A DNA stretch of 13,704 nt from Actinomycetes bacterium. Its GTDB lineage: Bacteria > Actinomycetota > Actinomycetes > Actinomycetales > Cellulomonadaceae. The DNA lies in NCBI GenBank assembly GCA_023438885.1, contig JAEXPS010000086.1, positions 1 through 13,704 of the forward strand, written 5' to 3'. Under the pieces are notes generated by a model. The model ran no database searches. It was not told the origin of the DNA and saw only the letters and a list, made by a program, of their open reading frames with translations. This document shows positions 7,202-13,704 of the stretch, in pieces; position 1 is the stretch's first letter; each line of letters starts with the position of its first letter. A program made the translations under genes and the position numbers.

Positions 7202-7256
7202 ACGGTGGGTTTCGGCGGCTGAAACCCACCACTTCGCCGACGAGTTCTGCGCTCGG
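7178..7256. repeat. Nested palindromic intergenic element (REP-like or bidirectional terminator)
   Basis: The outer arms CCGAGCGCAGAACTC (7178-7192) and GAGTTCTGCGCTCGG (7242-7256) are perfectly complementary over 15 bases. The inner arms GGTGGGTTTC (7204-7213) and GAAACCCACC (7221-7230) are perfect over 10 bases around a 7-base loop. The two spacers between inner and outer arms are both exactly 11 bases and partly complementary, so the whole folds as one symmetrical hairpin of about 79 bases. It sits in the 196-base gap between the convergent surf1 and ABC genes. No coding sequence is seen in the gap. The element may be dispersed in the genome as a REP or MITE-like unit, and could stop transcription from both sides. 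Confidence 0.75.
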
Positions 7257-7304
7257 CGGAGGTGTGGTGGACGCCGGCGGGGCGGCGTCGGCGGGCGAGG
7301 TCTG

Positions 7305-9038
7305 CTACTCGTGCTGCCAGGAGTGCCACAGGGCGGCGTAGTCGCCGCCGGCCGCCACCAGATCGTCGTGCGGGCCGATCTCGGTGATCCGGCCGTCGTC
7401 GACCACCGCGACGCGGTCGGCGTCGTGGGCGGTGTGCAACCGGTGCGCGATCGCGACGACGGTGCGCCCGGCCAGTACCGCGGACAGCGACCGCTCCAGA
7501 TGGCGGGCCGCGCGCGGGTCGAGCAGCGACGTGGCCTCGTCGAGCACCAGCGTGTGCGGGTCCAGCAGCACCAAGCGCGCCAACGCGAGCTGCTGGGCCT
7601 GCGCGGGCGTCAGCGGCGCGCCGCCGGAACCGACCTCGGTGTCGAGGCCGTGCTCCATCGCCTCGACCCAGTCGAGGGCGTCGACGGCCGCCAGCGCGCG
7701 GCGCAGCTCGTCGTCGGCCGCCTCGGGCGCAGCGAGGCGCAGGTTGTCCGCCACCGTGCCGACGAACACGTGCTGCTCCTGGGTCACCAGGGCGACGTGC
7801 CCGCGCAGGTGCTCCAGCGGCAGGTCCACCAGCGGGATCCCGCCAAGCTTGACCGTGCCGCCGGTGGGCGGGTGGATCCCGGCGAGCATCCGGCCCAGCG
7901 TCGACTTGCCGGCGCCGGACGGCCCCACCACGGCGAGCCGCTCGCCCGGCACCAGGTCGAGGTCGATGCCGTGCAGCACGTCGTGCCCCTCGCGGTACGC
8001 GTAGCGGAGGCCTCGCGCGGCCACCCGCTCGTCGGCCGGCTCCTCACCGGTCGCCGTGCGGTCCGGGTCCACGAGGTGCACCCCGACGATGCGCGAGAGC
8101 GCGACGGCCGCGAACTGCATCTCGTCGACCCAGAAGATCAGCTCCCAGATCGGCCCGGAGACCTGGTACGTGTAGAGCACGATCGTGGTGACGACGCCGA
8201 TCGAGACGCGCCCTTCCGAGGCCAGCCAGCCGCCCCACAGCAGCACCGTGCCGACCGCCACCACGAACACCTGGTCGATCGCCGGGAACAGCGTGGTGCG
8301 CAGGTTGAGGGTCCGCTTCTCCGCGAGGAAGGCCTCGTGCAGGTCGTCGCGCACCCGGGCGTGCCGCCGCTCACCGAGCGCCAGCGCGTCGACCGTGCGC
8401 GCTCCCTCGACCGACTCCGTGATGGTGCCGTTGAGCGCGGCGTAGGCCGCGGCCTCCCGCAGGTAGGCAGGGGTCGCGCGCTTGAGGTACCAGCGCACCA
8501 CGAGCAGCATCGCCGGCACGCCGACGAACAGCCCGATCGCCACCAGCGGCGACATCACCACGCACGCGAGCACCGTCAGGGCGATGGTCATCGTGGCGAC
8601 GATCACCCGCGGCACCCCGAACCGCACCGCGTGCTGCAGGCGGTTGACGTCGTTGGTGGTGCGGGCGACGAGGTCGCCCGTGCCCGCCCGCTCCACCGTG
8701 GACAGCGGCAGGGAGGTCACGGTCTCGATGAAGTCCTCGCGCAGCTCGGCGAACACCCGCTCGCCGAAGACGATCGACGTGTACTGGGCCCACCGGGTCA
8801 GCCCGGCGTGGGCGAGCACGGCCGCCAGGCCGAGCGCGATCATGCCGTTGACGTACCCCGCGGTGGTGCCGTGCGTGATCGCGTCCACGAGGCGGCCCAG
8901 CAGCCACGGGCCGGCCAGGCCCATCACCGCGGCGACGGTGTGGAGCGTGGCGATGCCGGCGAGCTCCCCGCGGTGCTCGCGCAGCATCTGCGCGGCGTAC
9001 CGGCGGGTCGTCGCCGTGTCGGCGATCGGCAGCTTCAT
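7305..9038 (-). CDS. ABC exporter half-transporter, catalytic-competent subunit (membrane domain fused to ATPase)
   Basis: The 577-residue protein has an N-terminal six-helix exporter membrane domain (about residues 25-310) and a C-terminal nucleotide-binding domain (about 340-577). Walker A is intact (GPSGAGKST, 372-380), as are Q-loop Gln420, Walker B with catalytic Glu (LVLDEATS, Asp500-Glu501), D-loop and H-loop His532. The signature is degenerate: LTPAQ (476-480) replaces LSGGQ. It must therefore pair with a partner that supplies LSGGQ, which the upstream gene does. The start is ATG 9038, with GGGAGGTG four bases upstream and a 4-base ATGA overlap with that gene's stop, so the two are translationally coupled. 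The substrate is unknown; the family exports drugs, lipids, peptides and siderophores. Confidence 0.92.
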   Translation of the reverse strand: MKLPIADTATTRRYAAQMLREHRGELAGIATLHTVAAVMGLAGPWLLGRLVDAITHGTTAGYVNGMIALGLAAVLAHAGLTRWAQYTSIVFGERVFAELREDFIETVTSLPLSTVERAGTGDLVARTTNDVNRLQHAVRFGVPRVIVATMTIALTVLACVVMSPLVAIGLFVGVPAMLLVVRWYLKRATPAYLREAAAYAALNGTITESVEGARTVDALALGERRHARVRDDLHEAFLAEKRTLNLRTTLFPAIDQVFVVAVGTVLLWGGWLASEGRVSIGVVTTIVLYTYQVSGPIWELIFWVDEMQFAAVALSRIVGVHLVDPDRTATGEEPADERVAARGLRYAYREGHDVLHGIDLDLVPGERLAVVGPSGAGKSTLGRMLAGIHPPTGGTVKLGGIPLVDLPLEHLRGHVALVTQEQHVFVGTVADNLRLAAPEAADDELRRALAAVDALDWVEAMEHGLDTEVGSGGAPLTPAQAQQLALARLVLLDPHTLVLDEATSLLDPRAARHLERSLSAVLAGRTVVAIAHRLHTAHDADRVAVVDDGRITEIGPHDDLVAAGGDYAALWHSWQHE

Positions 9039-10888
9039 CGCGCACCTCCCTCGTCGCGTCCGGCGTACAGCTCCTCGACGGTGTCGTCGTCGTGCTCCGC
9101 GGGGGCCCACAGCGGCCAGGGCTCGTCCGCCGCGACCTCGTCCTCGTCCTCGCCGTCCAGTCGGCGCCCGACGACCCGGCGATAGGCCGCGGCCACGCGC
9201 GGCCCGGCCGCGCCGTCCATCAGCTCGTCGTGCGCGCCGCGTGCCACCAGCCGGCCGCCCACCACGAGCTGCACCTCGTCGACGTGCTCGAGCACCAGCG
9301 GGCTCGCGGTGACGACCAACGTGCTGCGGCCGCGCCGTGCCTGCGCCAGCCGCGCGGCGATCCGCGCCTCGGTGTGGGCGTCCACCGCGCTCGTCGGTTC
9401 GACGAGCACCAGCACCTCCGGGTCGATCAGCAGCGCCCGCGCCAGCGCCACGCGCTGGCGCTGCCCGCCGGACAGCGACCGGCCCTTCTCGGGCAGCTCG
9501 CCGTCCAGGCCGTCGGGCACGGAGTCCAGGACGTCCTGGGCGTCGGCCAGCGCGATGACCCGGTGCAGCTCGTCGGGCCCCGCGCCGCCGCGGACGTCGA
9601 GCTCGGCACCGAGCCGGCCGGAGAACAGGTGCGGCGTCGCCTGGGCGACGACGATGCGCCGGCGCACCTCGCTCATCGGCAGGTCCGCCAGGCCGACGCC
9701 GCCGAAGGTCACCGGTGTGGCGGCCTCCGCGTCGTCGTCGAACCTGCCCATGCGGGTGGCGATGGCCGCCGACTCATCGGGGTCGGCGGACACCAGCGCC
9801 ACGAGCCGCCCGGGCTCGACGCGCACGCCGCTGACCTCGTCGACCAGCGCGGCACCGGACTGCGGTGAGAGACCCGACGACGGCCGAACGCCGGTGGGCG
9901 GCACCACGCGCAGCACGCCGATCACCTTGCGGGCGCCGACCCACGCCCGCGTGCCGGCCTGGAGCATGTACGTGGCGTTCTGCACCGGCCACGAGAGGAA
10001 CGCGGCGAACCCGTAGGTGGTGACGAGCTGGCCCGGCGTGATGGTGCCGTCCAGCGCCATGTGGGCACCGAGCCACACCAGCAGGGCGACGAACAGCCCC
10101 GGCAGCAGCACCTGGAGGCCGTCCATCCACGCCTGGGTCCCCGCGACGGCGACGCCGCGGCGGCGCACCTCCTGCGACTGCGTGGCGTACCGCGCGTTGA
10201 ACACCGCCTCGCCGCCGATGCCGCGCAGGATCCGCAGGCCGGAGACCGTGTCCGAGCCGAGCGTCGTCAGCCGGCCGCTCGCCTCGCGCTGGGCGGCCTG
10301 CTTGGCGTGCAGCGGCCTGACGAGCTGGGCCAGCACCACCGCGACGGCCGGCAGACCGAGCACCACGATGAGGCCGAGCTGCACCGAGATGCGCAGCATC
10401 AGCACCGCCGCCACGCCGTACGCGACGACGGAGCCGACGAACCGCGCCAGGTTCGCGAACAGCTCGCCGATGCGCAGCGAGTCGTTCGCGACGGCGGAGA
10501 CCACCTCGCCCGTCGGCAGCTCCGCGGTGATCGCGTGACCGGAGCGGGCCGCCGTCAGCCCGACGAGCTCGGACGCGCGGAAGGCCGAGCGCAGCCAGCA
10601 CACCACGTCGTACCGGTGGCCGATCGCGCCGGCCGTCGCGCTGGCGACGCCCAGTCCGACCAGCGCGGCGACCGTCCGGAACAGCTCGGGCCCGAACCCG
10701 TGGTCGAGCCCGCCGTCCACCGCGCGCCCCACGAGGTACGGCCCGATGGCGTTGGCGCCCATGTGGGCGATCCCGAGCAGGATCCCGACCGTCTGCACGC
10801 CCCACTGCCGGCGCGCGAGCCACCACAGGAACGCGCCGGGGCCGCTGGTCGGCGGGGTGCCGGGATCGGCGAGGGGGAGTGAGCGCAC
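9035..10888 (-). CDS. ABC exporter half-transporter, degenerate-ATPase subunit with acidic tail
   Basis: The 617-residue protein has an exporter membrane domain (about residues 18-325) and a C-terminal ATPase domain (about 345-575). LSGGQ is intact (472-476), and Q-loop Gln416 and the D-loop (SAVDAHTE) are kept. The Walker A position reads SADPDESAA (367-375), with Glu at the usual Lys. Walker B has Val496 for Asp (LVLVEPTS), and the H-loop His is Ala528 (VVTASPL). It is thus unlikely to hydrolyse ATP itself and instead completes the partner's site. Residues 579-616 form an unusual acidic tail. I start at GTG 10888 because TACCGT lies 8 bases upstream at near-leaderless spacing; a GTG at 10930 would add 14 residues that overlap the promoter region. 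Confidence 0.9.
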   Translation of the reverse strand: MRSLPLADPGTPPTSGPGAFLWWLARRQWGVQTVGILLGIAHMGANAIGPYLVGRAVDGGLDHGFGPELFRTVAALVGLGVASATAGAIGHRYDVVCWLRSAFRASELVGLTAARSGHAITAELPTGEVVSAVANDSLRIGELFANLARFVGSVVAYGVAAVLMLRISVQLGLIVVLGLPAVAVVLAQLVRPLHAKQAAQREASGRLTTLGSDTVSGLRILRGIGGEAVFNARYATQSQEVRRRGVAVAGTQAWMDGLQVLLPGLFVALLVWLGAHMALDGTITPGQLVTTYGFAAFLSWPVQNATYMLQAGTRAWVGARKVIGVLRVVPPTGVRPSSGLSPQSGAALVDEVSGVRVEPGRLVALVSADPDESAAIATRMGRFDDDAEAATPVTFGGVGLADLPMSEVRRRIVVAQATPHLFSGRLGAELDVRGGAGPDELHRVIALADAQDVLDSVPDGLDGELPEKGRSLSGGQRQRVALARALLIDPEVLVLVEPTSAVDAHTEARIAARLAQARRGRSTLVVTASPLVLEHVDEVQLVVGGRLVARGAHDELMDGAAGPRVAAAYRRVVGRRLDGEDEDEVAADEPWPLWAPAEHDDDTVEELYAGRDEGGAR

Positions 10889-10896
10889 GAGGGTCC

Positions 10897-10902
10897 ACGG
10901 TA
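10897..10902 (-). promoter_or_regulatory. Candidate -10 element of the ABC transporter operon
   Basis: On the minus strand TACCGT ends eight bases before the GTG at 10888. No Shine-Dalgarno precedes that GTG, which supports a leaderless or nearly leaderless transcript. The guaA promoter diverges from the same 98-base gap. Confidence 0.4.
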
Positions 10903-10974
10903 CGTCCGCCCACCCACACGCCCCGATCACTTTTCGGTGGCCGGACGCGCCGGGAGGGGCGGGTGGGCGGCGAC

Positions 10975-10980
10975 TACCCT
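10975..10980 (+). promoter_or_regulatory. Candidate -10 element of a leaderless guaA promoter
   Basis: TACCCT fits TANNNT and ends exactly six bases before the GTG at 10987. The closest GGAGGGG (10953-10959) is 27 bases from the start, too far to bind ribosomes for it. This decides the guaA start in favour of 10987 over the longer open frame. Confidence 0.5.
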
Positions 10981-10986
10981 GGGGGC

Positions 10987-12582
10987 GTGACGAGCCCCGA
11001 GCAGCCCATGCCCGAGCAGCCCGAGACCCCGGCCCACCGCCCCGTCCTCGTCGTCGACTTCGGCGCCCAGTACGCGCAGCTGATCGCGAGGCGCGTGCGC
11101 GAGGCGCACGTCTACTCCGAGATCGTGCCGCACACCATGGGCGTCGCGGACATGCTCGCCAAGGACCCCGCGGCGATCATCCTGTCCGGCGGCCCGGCCA
11201 GCGTGTACGAGCCCGGCGCCCCCGCCGTCGACCCCGCGCTGTTCGCGGCGGGCGTGCCGGTGCTGGGCATCTGCTACGGCTTCCAGGCGATGGCGCACGC
11301 GCTGGGCGGCGACGTCGACGCCGGCGCCACGGGGGAGTACGGCCACACGAGCGCCGAGGTCGCCGCGGACGGCACGCTCCTGGCCGGGTCGCCCGGCGAG
11401 CAGCAGGTGTGGATGAGCCACGGTGTGGCTGTCACGGGCGCCCCGGAGGGCTTCCGCGTGCTGGCCAGCACCGCCGCCGCGCCGGTCGCGGCCTTCGAGG
11501 CGCCGGACCGCCGCCTGTACGGCGTGCAGTGGCACCCGGAGGTGCACCACACGCCGCTGGGCCAGAGCACGCTCGAGAACTTCCTCTACCGCGGCGCGGG
11601 CATCGCTCCGGACTGGAGCGCGGGCAACGTCATCACCGAGCAGGTCGCCGCGATCCGCGCCCAGGTGGGCGACGGCCGGGTGATCTGCGCGCTGTCCGGA
11701 GGCGTGGACTCCTCCGTGGCCGCGGCCCTGGTGCAGCGGGCGGTCGGCGACCAGCTGACCTGCGTCTTCGTCGACCACGGCCTGCTGCGTTCCGGCGAGG
11801 CCGAGCAGGTGGAGAAGGACTTCGTCGCGGCGACCGGGGTGCGCCTGGTGGTGGTCGACGCGGCCGACCGGTTCCTCGACGCCCTGGCCGGCGTCACGGA
11901 CCCGGAGGCCAAGCGCAAGATCATCGGCCGCGAGTTCATCCGCGTCTTCGAGCAGTCGGCGCGCGAGATCGTCCAGGGGTCCGACGAGCCCGTCCGCTTC
12001 CTGGTCCAGGGCACGCTCTACCCGGACGTCGTCGAGTCGGGCGGCGGTGAGGGCGCCGCGAACATCAAGAGCCACCACAACGTCGGCGGGTTGCCCGACG
12101 ACCTGCAGTTCGAGCTCGTCGAGCCGCTGCGGACCCTGTTCAAGGACGAGGTGCGGGCCGTCGGCCTCGAGCTCGGCGTGCCGGAGGCGATCGTCTGGCG
12201 CCAGCCGTTCCCCGGCCCGGGCCTCGGCATCCGCGTCGTCGGCGAGGTGACGCGCGAGCGACTGACCGTGCTGCGCGCCGCCGACGCCATCGCGCGCGAG
12301 GAGCTGACGAAGGCCGGCCTGGACCGCGACATCTGGCAGTGCCCGGTGGTGCTGCTCGCGGACGTGCGCTCGGTCGGCGTCCAGGGCGACGGCCGCACCT
12401 ACGGCCACCCGGTGGTGCTGCGCCCGGTCTCGAGCGAGGACGCGATGACCGCGGACTGGACCCGGCTGCCCTACGACGTGCTGGCCCGGATCTCGACCCG
12501 CATCACCAACGAGGTGCGCGAGGTCAACCGCGTGGTGCTCGACGTGACGAGCAAGCCGCCGGGCACGATCGAGTGGGAGTGA
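10987..12582 (+). CDS. guaA: GMP synthase (glutamine-hydrolysing)
   Basis: The 531-residue enzyme makes GMP from XMP, ATP and glutamine in the cytoplasm. The N-terminal class I glutamine amidotransferase has the oxyanion-hole strand ILSGGPASVY, nucleophile Cys96 in GICYGFQ, and His183/Glu185 in QWHPEV. The ATP pyrophosphatase domain begins with the P-loop SGGVDSS (237-243). The C-terminal dimerisation domain ends in the family-typical KPPGTIEWE. The length is typical. The frame is open upstream to 10879, but those residues have no family character and would span the promoter, so I place the start at GTG 10987 with a -10 hexamer six bases before it. A short hydrophilic leader (about 17 residues) precedes the conserved PVLVVDFGAQY. 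The DUF3817 gene follows after 31 bases. Confidence 0.97.
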   Translation: MTSPEQPMPEQPETPAHRPVLVVDFGAQYAQLIARRVREAHVYSEIVPHTMGVADMLAKDPAAIILSGGPASVYEPGAPAVDPALFAAGVPVLGICYGFQAMAHALGGDVDAGATGEYGHTSAEVAADGTLLAGSPGEQQVWMSHGVAVTGAPEGFRVLASTAAAPVAAFEAPDRRLYGVQWHPEVHHTPLGQSTLENFLYRGAGIAPDWSAGNVITEQVAAIRAQVGDGRVICALSGGVDSSVAAALVQRAVGDQLTCVFVDHGLLRSGEAEQVEKDFVAATGVRLVVVDAADRFLDALAGVTDPEAKRKIIGREFIRVFEQSAREIVQGSDEPVRFLVQGTLYPDVVESGGGEGAANIKSHHNVGGLPDDLQFELVEPLRTLFKDEVRAVGLELGVPEAIVWRQPFPGPGLGIRVVGEVTRERLTVLRAADAIAREELTKAGLDRDIWQCPVVLLADVRSVGVQGDGRTYGHPVVLRPVSSEDAMTADWTRLPYDVLARISTRITNEVREVNRVVLDVTSKPPGTIEWE

Positions 12583-12613
12583 CCTGCCGGTTCGCAGCGT
12601 GGGGAAGGACGAG

Positions 12614-12955
12614 ATGACCGACGAGACGACGCCTGCGCCGAGCGCCGCCGGGGCGCTGACCCGCTACCGGGTGATGTCGTTCGTCACCGGGACGATGTTG
12701 CTGCTGCTGTGCGCGGAGATGGTGCTGCACTACGGGCTGGACAACCACGCCCTCGACTGGGTGCCTCGGCTGCACGGGTTCGTCTACATGGTCTATCTGG
12801 TCACCGTGTGGGATCTGTGGTCGCGAATGCGCTGGTCATGGGGTCGATTCGTGACCATGGCCCTAGCCGGGGTGGTACCGGTGATGTCCTTCGTGCTCGA
12901 GCGGCGCGTCCACCGGGACGCCACGGCGGCCGTGGAGGCCCCGACGCGGGCCTGA
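12614..12955 (+). CDS. DUF3817 family small integral membrane protein
   Basis: The 113-residue protein has three predicted helices (about 20-38, 53-68 and 78-95). It carries the LHGFVYMVYLVTVWDLW region that I associate with DUF3817, an actinobacterial family of unknown function often found near guaA. The start at ATG 12614 is preceded by GGGGAAGGA with AGG five bases upstream; an in-frame GTG at 12599 lies before that ribosome binding site and is unlikely. The gene starts 31 bases after guaA with no hairpin between, so the two are probably co-transcribed. No catalytic residues are evident, and I infer no function beyond an inner-membrane location. Confidence 0.85.
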   Translation: MTDETTPAPSAAGALTRYRVMSFVTGTMLLLLCAEMVLHYGLDNHALDWVPRLHGFVYMVYLVTVWDLWSRMRWSWGRFVTMALAGVVPVMSFVLERRVHRDATAAVEAPTRA

Positions 12956-13033
12956 CCTGGCGATTCTCCCTTGTGAATTTCGGAACATCCCAGCACGTCA
13001 GCCCTGGTCTCGGTTGGCCTGCGGGACAGAAGT

Positions 13034-13046
13034 CCTAGCGACTAGG
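13034..13046 (+). promoter_or_regulatory. CCTAG-CGA-CTAGG palindrome and overlapping -10-like hexamer upstream of the last gene
   Basis: The perfect 5+5 palindrome CCTAG/CTAGG surrounds CGA. TAGGCT (13043-13048) fits the actinobacterial -10 pattern. A TTGGCC sits upstream at 13014-13019, which is rather far for a standard -35. If TAGGCT is a promoter, the leader is about 90 bases. The rest of the 188-base gap from 12956 shows no gene and no clear terminator for the guaA operon. Confidence 0.35.
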
Positions 13047-13091
13047 CTTCACCTGCGGGAATTCTCTCGCTTGCGCGACGTTGTTCGCACC

Positions 13092-13107
13092 GGAGGGCCG
13101 CCATTTG
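13092..13107 (+). promoter_or_regulatory. Alternative ribosome binding site and TTG start for the last gene
   Basis: GGAGGG (13092-13097) lies seven bases before an in-frame TTG (13105). This is a stronger Shine-Dalgarno than the one serving ATG 13144, but ATG is the better codon and helix 1 then begins at the usual distance. Either or both could be used. Confidence 0.3.
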
Positions 13108-13143
13108 CCCGTCGTCAACACCGCACTGATCGGGGAAGATCAC

Positions 13144-13680
13144 ATGTCCACTGCCACCGCCAGCCGGGGCAACAGCACCGTCAAGGTTCTCGGCATCCTG
13201 ACTCTCGTCGCAGGCATCATCATGGCGATCGCCGGTGCCGTCACGTGGGGCGCCGTCGCCAGCAACCTGTCCAACGAGCGCATCACCGTCGCCGAGGACG
13301 CGAGCGCGTTCGGCGGCCAGAAGGTCAACTCGCCCTGGACCGCGTTCGCGCAGGCCGACATCATCAACCACCACGCGCTCGACGCGACCGACGGCAAGAC
13401 CTACGCCGAGCTGCCGGGCAACGTGATCCAGGGGACCCAGGAGCCCTGCGAGCGCGGCTCGTCCGACGACTGCGTCTCGAACCCGCTGCGCACCACCGCC
13501 ATGAACGGCTCGTTCCTGCGGGCCTCGCTGTTCACCTCGGTGGTCGCGTTCGGCGTGGCGTTCTTCGCCTTCGGCGTCGGCATCGTCCTGAGCCTGGTCG
13601 GCTGGGCGCTCATCAAGCTCGCCGCGCCGGTGACGGTCGAGGCCCCGGTCGCGACGCCGGTGCCCACCACCGCCGTCTAG
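13144..13680 (+). CDS. Two-helix membrane protein of unknown function (family often mislabelled 'aromatic ring-opening dioxygenase LigA')
   Basis: The 178-residue protein has a short Ser/Thr-rich N-terminus, helix 1 (about 14-36), a polar outward loop (about 37-125) and a second hydrophobic region (about 128-160), then a Pro/Val/Thr-rich tail. I recognise the pattern GAVTWGAVASNL...ITVAEDASAFGGQ...WTAFAQADIINHHAL...NGSFLRASLFTSVVAFGVA from actinobacterial proteins commonly labelled LigA. Nothing here resembles a dioxygenase metal site or fold, so that name should not be used. Two cysteines (102 and 110) flank a short loop and could form a disulfide outside the cell. ATG 13144 has GGGGAAG five bases upstream. 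A TTG at 13105 with GGAGGG seven bases upstream is an in-frame alternative adding 13 residues. Confidence 0.85.
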   Translation: MSTATASRGNSTVKVLGILTLVAGIIMAIAGAVTWGAVASNLSNERITVAEDASAFGGQKVNSPWTAFAQADIINHHALDATDGKTYAELPGNVIQGTQEPCERGSSDDCVSNPLRTTAMNGSFLRASLFTSVVAFGVAFFAFGVGIVLSLVGWALIKLAAPVTVEAPVATPVPTTAV

Positions 13681-13704
13681 CCTCCCGCTGACGACGAGGG
13701 CCGG

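Noticed and set aside
6717..9185. 822-codon plus-strand open frame spanning surf1, the palindrome and the ABC gene
   Set aside because: It is in the wrong frame for surf1, crosses the intergenic hairpin and is antisense to the ABC subunit. The composition is that of a shadow frame.
9035..10888. Pseudogene call for the degenerate ABC subunit
   Set aside because: The frame is full length, the membrane domain and LSGGQ are intact, it is translationally coupled to a partner, and its losses match the partner's complementary loss. This indicates selected asymmetry and not decay.
10927..12408. 493-codon minus-strand open frame
   Set aside because: Antisense to guaA, which has complete catalytic motifs. 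The reverse frame has no domain character.
12956..13143. Terminator for the guaA-DUF3817 operon
   Set aside because: No strong GC stem could be found by eye after 12955; the only clean palindrome (13034-13046) is short and sits at the next gene's promoter.
13144..13680. Aromatic ring-opening dioxygenase (LigA) call
   Set aside because: The protein is a two-helix membrane protein with no visible dioxygenase features; the label is a known propagated misannotation.

Overview
The window is very GC-rich chromosomal DNA from an actinobacterium. The gene content (phosphoketolase next to pta-ackA, an actinobacterial-type PutA, SURF1, guaA followed by a DUF3817 gene, and a two-helix protein of the kind often mislabelled 'LigA') points towards the Cellulomonadaceae or a close relative. 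That placement comes from family recall, not from a search. I see ten protein-coding genes, two of them in a tightly coupled transporter pair, and no rRNA, tRNA, CRISPR array, transposase or phage gene. Coding density is high and no gene-free gap exceeds about 200 bases.

Left part (1-6208, all minus strand, read right to left): xfp (phosphoketolase), pta (phosphotransacetylase) and ackA (acetate kinase), then the first 61 codons of a putA-like proline dehydrogenase gene that runs off the left edge. xfp, pta and ackA form an acetyl-phosphate module. Xfp makes acetyl-phosphate from xylulose-5-P or fructose-6-P, AckA turns it into acetate plus ATP, and Pta exchanges it with acetyl-CoA. pta and ackA overlap by 4 bases (ATGA). 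The 98-base xfp-pta gap carries two overlapping inverted repeats that cannot form at the same time. The ackA-putA gap holds a G-rich tract and a 9-base inverted repeat.

Middle (6323-10888): a SURF1-family gene on the plus strand faces a minus-strand pair of fused membrane/ATPase ABC exporter subunits that overlap by 4 bases. The 196-base convergent gap holds an elaborate nested palindrome plus a 19-base tandem repeat, resembling a REP-like element or a bidirectional terminator. The two ABC subunits have complementary defects. The upstream one has lost Walker A, the Walker B Asp and the H-loop His but keeps LSGGQ. The downstream one keeps all of those but has a degenerate signature. Together they can build only one standard ATP site.

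Right part (10987-13680, plus strand): guaA (GMP synthase), a DUF3817 membrane protein gene directly behind it, and a two-helix membrane protein of unknown function.

Four starts (putA, surf1, the upstream ABC gene and guaA) have a TANNNT-like -10 element 6-8 bases before the start codon and no usable Shine-Dalgarno, so they look leaderless. No wholly new multi-gene system is evident. The most noteworthy points are the split-competence ABC heterodimer, the nested palindrome at 7157-7256 and the overlapping hairpins before pta.
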